Source: Glycomyces tritici (GTDB taxonomy: Bacteria; Actinomycetota; Actinomycetes; Mycobacteriales; Micromonosporaceae). From it: a stretch of DNA of 64,000 nucleotides. Positions 59,538-64,000 of this stretch are shown here, in pieces (the first letter of the stretch is position 1; each line of letters opens with the position of its first letter). The notes beneath the pieces were generated by a model. It searched no databases. It was given only the letters and a program-made list of their open reading frames with translations, and was not told where the DNA came from. The translations under genes were made by a program, and so were the position numbers. The stretch spans positions 620,001 through 684,000 of the forward strand of contig NZ_JAUEMJ010000003.1 of assembly GCF_030403505.1 (NCBI RefSeq). The letters run 5' to 3'.

Positions 59538-59972
59538 CTAGCGGGCCTTGGCGGCCGCGCCGGCGGCTTCGCAGCACTCGGTGAGGAGGTCGTCCGCGAT
59601 CCTCCACGTGTCGCACGGCCAGGCCTGGTTGCAGGAGGCGCAGTCGATGCCGAGCAGCTGCTCGGGCAGGTGGTCGCGCCACATGGCGGCGGCGAGCGAC
59701 CAGCCCATGATCTCGGTGATCCCCTGGGGCGCGTCCAGCGGCGGCGGCTCCTCCAGCGAGAAGAGCTTCGAGGGCTCCTCGCGCCGGGAGCGGCGCGAGC
59801 GGGCGGGGATCGGCACCACCATCGAGGCCGGGTCGGTCGCGGCCGGGGCGGCCTCGGCGGTGTGGCGCGAGCGGCGGGGCGGTGCGTTGCGCTCCTGGCG
59901 CGGGAGGCCGCGGCCCGGCTCCGGCGCGTCGGTGTCGTGCGGCGCCTGCCTCGCTGAATGCTGCATGCTCAC
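59538..59972 (-). CDS. Unknown protein with CxxC...WPC motif
   Basis: 144 residues. Residues 1-75 are Arg/Pro/Ala-rich and disordered; the C-terminal half has HLPEQLLGIDCASCNQAWPC followed by a helix with a Cys pair (LLTECCEAA), a likely small metal-binding or disulfide module seen in actinobacterial hypothetical proteins. GTG 59972 has GGAG upstream; ATG 59966 is the alternative. It precedes dnaK on the same strand, separated by the two HAIR sites. Confidence 0.7.
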   Translation of the reverse strand: MSMQHSARQAPHDTDAPEPGRGLPRQERNAPPRRSRHTAEAAPAATDPASMVVPIPARSRRSRREEPSKLFSLEEPPPLDAPQGITEIMGWSLAAAMWRDHLPEQLLGIDCASCNQAWPCDTWRIADDLLTECCEAAGAAAKAR

Positions 59973-60454
59973 GCTATCTCCTCATTCGCCTTCGCTTCCG
60001 TGCACTTCGTACGCCTCTCTAACGGGTTAACGGTCGAGCGGGCCGCGAGGACACGGGTATGAGCACTCGGCACTCTAGTCCGCCTGGCGCGGATGCGAAC
60101 GGGTGCGAACTCGCGAGCCATTCCGGATCACATGCAACACGAATGCCCCTTCCGTTTTCGCATTTGCATTCTCGCGCCTTGGAGGTACCCTGGGGCGCAT
60201 CGCCCGAAAAGCGCGCGCAGAGCCGGTGCAAGACTCGCGAAGACGCTCCCGGTTGGGCGACAAGCGTTCCGGCGCAAGGCCGGTGCGGCGGACCGGCGCT
60301 CTCCAAGGAGCGTAACGGAAGCCGCACTCTGGGCTGCATATCCTGGTTGAGCTGGGATTTCAAGAATGTGACGGACTCGAAGACTGGATTAACTTTGGGT
60401 TACCACGTCCGTTTTGCCCGAAAACGCCCCGATCACGTGTGGCATCATAGGATT
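59973..60454. other. Intergenic region with structured, unassigned sequence
   Basis: 482 bases between divergent genes with no supported ORF. AT-rich patches flank a GC-rich middle (about 60195-60330) with several short hairpins (for example CCGG-CGCAAGG-CCGG) and unpaired purine-rich loops, suggesting a folded RNA leader for the DUF1349 gene. It was compared from memory with B12, TPP, c-di-GMP, glycine and SAM aptamers and matches none. Confidence 0.35.
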
Positions 60455-60991
60455 ATGCAGTCTCCTTCAGAAGAAGTACAATGGACGGTTGACGGTGGAT
60501 TGATCACTCCCTACTTCGAGATCAAGACCACCTTCACCCGAAGCGCGGGCGCCGAGCTCCTGCGCGAGCACGTCTACATCTACGGACTCGAGCTCGAAGG
60601 CGACGGCGAGATCGCCATGCGCTTCCGCCCCGAGCACCGCCACCAGCACGCCGAAGCCTCCCTCACCATCCGCGTCGACGAGTCCAACTGGATCAAGACC
60701 GGAGCCGAATACCTTGGGGGCCAACACCTCGTCTCGACGGTGACCACCCGCGAGCACACCAACTGGTCGCTGTCTCCTGTAGACACCGAATCGGACGAGA
60801 TCTGGCTGCGGCTCATCCGCGCCGGCGGCACCATCACCGTGGCCCACGCCGACGACGGCGTCGACTACACCACCATCGCCTCCACCTACCTCCCCGGCGG
60901 CGTCCCCGTCATGGCCGGCATCGCCAGCACCCGTCCCGTCTCCGAGAGCTTCTGGGACGCCGCGCAGGACCTCGACATCGACGTCGGTTGA
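60455..60991 (+). CDS. DUF1349 beta-sandwich protein
   Basis: 178-residue concanavalin-like protein: RFRPEHRHQHAEASLTIRVD, ESNWIKTGAEYLGGQHLVST, NWSLSPVDTESDEIWLRLIR and VDYTTIASTYLP follow the DUF1349 pattern. No signal peptide; a sugar-binding or structural role is possible, function unknown. ATG 60455 is the best guess: no ribosome site precedes it and the frame is open about 130 codons further upstream, but that extension is not DUF1349-like. Confidence 0.8.
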   Translation: MQSPSEEVQWTVDGGLITPYFEIKTTFTRSAGAELLREHVYIYGLELEGDGEIAMRFRPEHRHQHAEASLTIRVDESNWIKTGAEYLGGQHLVSTVTTREHTNWSLSPVDTESDEIWLRLIRAGGTITVAHADDGVDYTTIASTYLPGGVPVMAGIASTRPVSESFWDAAQDLDIDVG

Positions 60992-61023
60992 ATGCCCTGG
61001 ATTCGGACTGCCACAACTCCATT

Positions 61024-61320
61024 CAGCGCTCTGGCGGTGGGGGCCAGCAAGCGCTGAGCATAGAGGTCGGGCCCGGTGGGCCCAGCGATCCCCGTCCGGC
61101 GGACCCGACCTGTGTGCTCAGCAGCGGACCGCACCGAAGACGAAGCGGCGCAGACGAGACGAACACGACGGCGCGATCGGATGCCATGCAACCGATCGCG
61201 CCGTTCACTGCGTATTGGTGGTTGCGGCGCCCGGTTTGGTCACCGGGCGCCGCTCACTACGGCTCACGAGCCGCCTCGGCGGAGCTTGCGAGCCATGGAC
61301 TCGTGCGGCCGAGGCCGCAC
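61024..61320. repeat. Row of five hairpins between convergent genes
   Basis: Stems: CAGCGCT (61024-61056), nested CTGAGCA/GGTCGGG (61054-61121), GGCGCGATCGG (61170-61202, perfect 11 bp), GCGGCGCCCGGT (61224-61253, perfect 12 bp) and GTGCGGCC (61303-61320). No ORF is supported here. At least one must terminate the two convergent genes; the number is unusual. Confidence 0.7.
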
Positions 61321-61327
61321 TTCCTTG

Positions 61328-63940
61328 CTACTCGAAGAGCGCGGCGTAGGTCTGGAACGCCGTCGCCACCTCGACCTGGTGCCAGTAGCGGTGGTAGTCG
61401 AACTCCGGCGCGGGGCCGGTGCAACCACCGTCGATGTACGCCTGGACCTGGTCCCAGCCGTCGAACTCCTTCATGAAGGAGCGGGTCTCGATGAACGTGA
61501 CCCCGTTCTCCAGCACGTCGCCGTTCGGCATGGTGCCCGTCCAGCCCTCGGGGATGTAGACCTCGTCGCCGAAGCGGCAGTAGTCCGCCCGGCCCTCGGT
61601 CTGCGTGACGCCGATGCCGTCGTTGATCGCCCAGAGGCTGTCGAGCAGGTTCGACGCCGCGGTCTGCGAGGCCGTGTCGCCGCTGGCGGCGGCGTGGTAC
61701 GACAGGATCTTCGCGAACGCGCCGGCCACACCCGGGTCCTTCGACATGTTGATCACCGAAGCGGACAGGCCCGCCCCGGGCTCGCCGTTCCACTCGAGGT
61801 CGCCCGGCAGGCTGTAGTCGGTGGCGCTGATGTCGGACACCGAGAGCGCCCAGGCGACCCACTCGTCGAGCATGTCGCAGGCACGGGCGTCACCGGTCTC
61901 GTGGCAGTACTGCGCCACGCGGTCCATGCCCCAGACCTGGAAGCCGAACCAGCGGTTCGACGGCGGGTCGTGCCACACGGGCTGCTCGTCGTAGTACAGG
62001 CCGGCGTGCTCGGCGTTGGTCGTCGGGTTGCCGTAGTTGCCGCCCCAGTTGTTCGTACCGCCGCCCGCGATGGCGCCGGCGCCCTCGGACCCGGCCGGGA
62101 CCTGGAGCCACTCCAGGAAGTCCAGCTGAGCGTCGAGGCTCTTGGCCCAGTCGTCGTCCGCAGTGGGCGAGTCGGGGGCCAGGCCGCCCTCGGAGAGGGC
62201 GTAAGCGGCCATGAGGTTCTGGTAGCCCTGGTGGACACCCGAGCCGCCGATGCGGAACGACCAGTCGCCGTTCATGCCGGCGCCCCATGAGTAGTACCAG
62301 CTCATCAGGTAGTGGAACGAGCTCTTGCCGCTGCCGTCGGGGCAGGTGCTGATCCCGATGCAGTCGCCCGCGATCTGCTTGAAGTACTTGTCCGCCATCG
62401 CGTACCGCAGGAAGTCGCCCATCTTCGAGGCGTTGTCCAGCGATCCGGAGATCTGGGACTGGGCACCCTGCTCGGTGGCCCACTGCTGGGCCATCCACGC
62501 GACCTGGACGGCGCGCGCGTCGGCGTCGGGGGCCGCGGTGTAGCGCTCCTGCTGGGAGTAGGCCGAGTCGCCCACGAACAGGTCGAGGAAGCCGTTCTCA
62601 CCGCCGAAGTCGAAGGTCTCGCACGACGGGTGAGCGATGGTCTCCCACGTCGACTCCGAAGAGCCGCGCTGGAAGGTGTTCATGTACGCGGGCTCGGTGG
62701 TCCCGTCGCCGCACTCGCCGAACCCGTAGGCGTTGTCGACGTCCAGGATCCAGTGCATCCCGTACACCTGGTTGTTGCCGTACGTGTTCCGCAGCTCGGC
62801 GCCGAGCGGGTCGTCGCCCACGGGCGCGTTGAAGTTCAGCTGCGTCGGGTAGTCGGTGATGTCGTCCGACTCCGGCGCGTACGAGGCCGGCGAGCTCGGG
62901 TTGTAGTTGGTCGGGTTGAGGTCCGGGATCGCGTAGGCCTCGGTGGTCTCCCAGGCCTGGTTGTAACCGGACCAGTCGCCCGTGACCTGGCCGTAGGCCG
63001 CCTCGAGCCACATCTGGTAGCTCAGGGCCTCCGAGGTGGTCTCGTGCCCGTAGTCGGGCGCTTCGACGATGAGCTCCTCCACCGAGTGGTAGGGGACGCC
63101 CGTCTCGTGCAGGTACGGGGAGTCCGCGCCCGCGAGCTGGTCGTACATCGCGAGGAAGCGCTCTTCGTTCTCCGTGACCTCGCCGAGGTCGGCGATCGTG
63201 ACGACCACCTGGATCGGGTCGAAGCCGGGGGCGGAGACCGTGAAGGTCGCCGAGTCGCCCGGGGCCGCGTTCGCGGTGGCGCTGAAGGTGACCGGCTTGG
63301 TCGCCGTCGCGCCGGACGCGAAGCTGAGCGTGCCGCCGGAGGCGACCGAGATGGCGGTCGAGCCGGAGGTGCGCGCGGTGGTCACGGTCGCGGCCGAGGT
63401 GGTGGCGGCGGAGAAGCCGACGTCGATCGAGGCGGTGGCGCCGGCGTCGATCACGACGTTGGTGCGGGAGACCTCGAGCTCGGGTTCGACCGGGGTGACG
63501 CTGCCGCAGGTCTCACCGTTGACCTTGACGCCGGTGGGGGCGGTGGCCGCACCGGAGCCGATGAAGCCGAACACCTCCCGCTTCTGACCGGACGCGACGG
63601 TGCCGTTCCAGCCCACGTCGCCGCCCCTGAAGGTGGAGCCGCTCTGGCTCCAGTCGACGTTCCACGCGTTGGCGACCGAGGTCCCGGCGGGGAACTGCCA
63701 TTCGAGGTCCCAGCCGTTGAGCCCGGCGGTGCCGCCGGTCAGGCTCACGTTGGCCTGGAAGCCGCCGCCCCAGGTGGAGACGACTTTGTATTCGAAACCA
63801 CCGCAGGTGGGGTTGGCGAAGGCCTGAGGGGCGGCCACTACCGCGAGGGCGCCCACGAGGGCGACCGGCAGCGTCACCGCAGCCGCGCGGCGCCATCGGC
63901 GCTTGGCGCGCCGCGGCGGGGCCAGGTTGTCGAGATCCAT
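61328..63940 (-). CDS. Secreted CBM2-GH48 cellobiohydrolase
   Basis: 870 residues. Sec signal (VTLPVALVGALAVVAAPQAFA core) cleaved at AFA-NP. Then a family 2 cellulose-binding module (about 45-147, flanked by two Cys, with surface Trp residues), an Ig-like beta linker (about 155-250), and a GH48 catalytic domain (about 255-870) with HETTSEALSYQMWLEA, whose first Glu is the family's catalytic acid. GH48 enzymes processively release cellobiose from reducing ends and are key cellulases of actinomycetes. ATG 63940 has AGGAG 8 bases upstream; an upstream ATG at 63988 lies inside a CebR-like operator and is rejected. Confidence 0.94.
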   Translation of the reverse strand: MDLDNLAPPRRAKRRWRRAAAVTLPVALVGALAVVAAPQAFANPTCGGFEYKVVSTWGGGFQANVSLTGGTAGLNGWDLEWQFPAGTSVANAWNVDWSQSGSTFRGGDVGWNGTVASGQKREVFGFIGSGAATAPTGVKVNGETCGSVTPVEPELEVSRTNVVIDAGATASIDVGFSAATTSAATVTTARTSGSTAISVASGGTLSFASGATATKPVTFSATANAAPGDSATFTVSAPGFDPIQVVVTIADLGEVTENEERFLAMYDQLAGADSPYLHETGVPYHSVEELIVEAPDYGHETTSEALSYQMWLEAAYGQVTGDWSGYNQAWETTEAYAIPDLNPTNYNPSSPASYAPESDDITDYPTQLNFNAPVGDDPLGAELRNTYGNNQVYGMHWILDVDNAYGFGECGDGTTEPAYMNTFQRGSSESTWETIAHPSCETFDFGGENGFLDLFVGDSAYSQQERYTAAPDADARAVQVAWMAQQWATEQGAQSQISGSLDNASKMGDFLRYAMADKYFKQIAGDCIGISTCPDGSGKSSFHYLMSWYYSWGAGMNGDWSFRIGGSGVHQGYQNLMAAYALSEGGLAPDSPTADDDWAKSLDAQLDFLEWLQVPAGSEGAGAIAGGGTNNWGGNYGNPTTNAEHAGLYYDEQPVWHDPPSNRWFGFQVWGMDRVAQYCHETGDARACDMLDEWVAWALSVSDISATDYSLPGDLEWNGEPGAGLSASVINMSKDPGVAGAFAKILSYHAAASGDTASQTAASNLLDSLWAINDGIGVTQTEGRADYCRFGDEVYIPEGWTGTMPNGDVLENGVTFIETRSFMKEFDGWDQVQAYIDGGCTGPAPEFDYHRYWHQVEVATAFQTYAALFE

Positions 63941-63975
63941 TTTGGCTACTCCTGTGGGTGGTGTGTCCGTTTTCG

Positions 63976-63989
63976 TGGGAGCGCTCATG
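63976..63989. promoter_or_regulatory. CebR-like operator of the GH48 gene
   Basis: TGGGAGCGCTCATG matches 11 consecutive bases of the 14-base CebR palindrome TGGGAGCGCTCCCA known from Streptomyces cellulase and cellobiose-uptake genes. It lies 35 bases upstream of the chosen start, so repression relieved by cello-oligosaccharides is likely. Confidence 0.75.
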
Positions 63990-64000
63990 CCGGGATGGCC

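Noticed and set aside
60195..60330. Possible cobalamin riboswitch because of GCCGGTGCAAG.
   Set aside because: The conserved B12-box and its surrounding helices are absent, and the downstream gene has no link to cobalamin.
1..64000. CRISPR array, prophage, rRNA operon or complete insertion sequence.
   Set aside because: No regularly spaced identical repeats, phage structural genes, rRNA sequence or intact transposase with ends was seen.

Overview
The window is about 64 kb of very GC-rich DNA with strong G/C bias at third codon positions. It carries actinobacterial hallmark genes: an HspR-controlled dnaK operon with HAIR inverted repeats, DUF3151, an AfsR/SARP-type regulator, a DivIVA/FilP-like coiled-coil protein, a c-di-AMP riboswitch before an NlpC/P60 hydrolase, CsoR/CopZ, and maltose and cellulose genes with actinomycete-type operators. 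It is probably chromosomal DNA of a saprophytic, possibly mycelial actinomycete. A Glycomyces-like lineage is a guess from style only. No rRNA, phage or complete insertion sequence was seen; there is one tRNA (Phe, GAA).

Layout. 1-5,000: acyl-CoA dehydrogenase (5' end outside), Rieske lipoprotein, NhaA read in frame into DUF3151, and an AGCS amino-acid/sodium symporter. 5,250-12,350: PerR-like Fur regulator divergent from catalase over a PerR-type box, a TnpB-derived stub, TauE/SafE and Ca2+/H+ transporters, aldehyde dehydrogenase, MarR. 12,570-16,120: membrane Ser/Thr kinase with a triplicated Cys-rich outer domain, an RlmM-like methyltransferase, tRNA-Phe. 16,360-23,060: GH27 alpha-galactosidase, a gene-poor repeat region with DnaA-box-like sites beside a decayed DHFR-family gene, a VOC/TetR pair, and a YhgE-like exporter with a degenerate ABC ATPase. 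23,210-28,060: oligopeptidase B, class II aldolase, VapBC, small membrane protein. 28,100-34,600: LacI-family regulator and GH13 glucosidase divergent from malEFG. 34,860-40,870: a very large SARP-NB-ARC-TPR regulator divergent from an SDR-MFS pair. 41,050-45,100: lactococcin-972-like secreted protein, a two-gene operon of unknown function, GNAT, a polysaccharide-lyase-like protein. 45,200-51,000: copZ/csoR, riboswitch-NlpC/P60, GH20 hexosaminidase, DivIVA-like protein. 51,090-59,970: two CNNM/CBS transporters with a possible Arg-rich leader ORF, then dnaK-grpE-dnaJ, two uncharacterised genes, and hspR, followed by a small Cys-motif protein. 60,450-64,000: DUF1349 protein, a row of hairpins, and a CBM2-GH48 cellulase under a CebR-like operator.

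Functional themes are polysaccharide use (alpha-galactosides, maltodextrins, chitobiose, polyuronides, cellulose) with local sugar-responsive operators, stress control (peroxide, copper, heat) and ion transport. At least a dozen starts have a TAnnnT -10 box exactly 6-7 bases upstream and no ribosome binding site, so leaderless transcription looks common. The most novel-looking item is the pair of repeat-containing genes between dnaJ and hspR, joined to their neighbours by 4-base stop/start overlaps.
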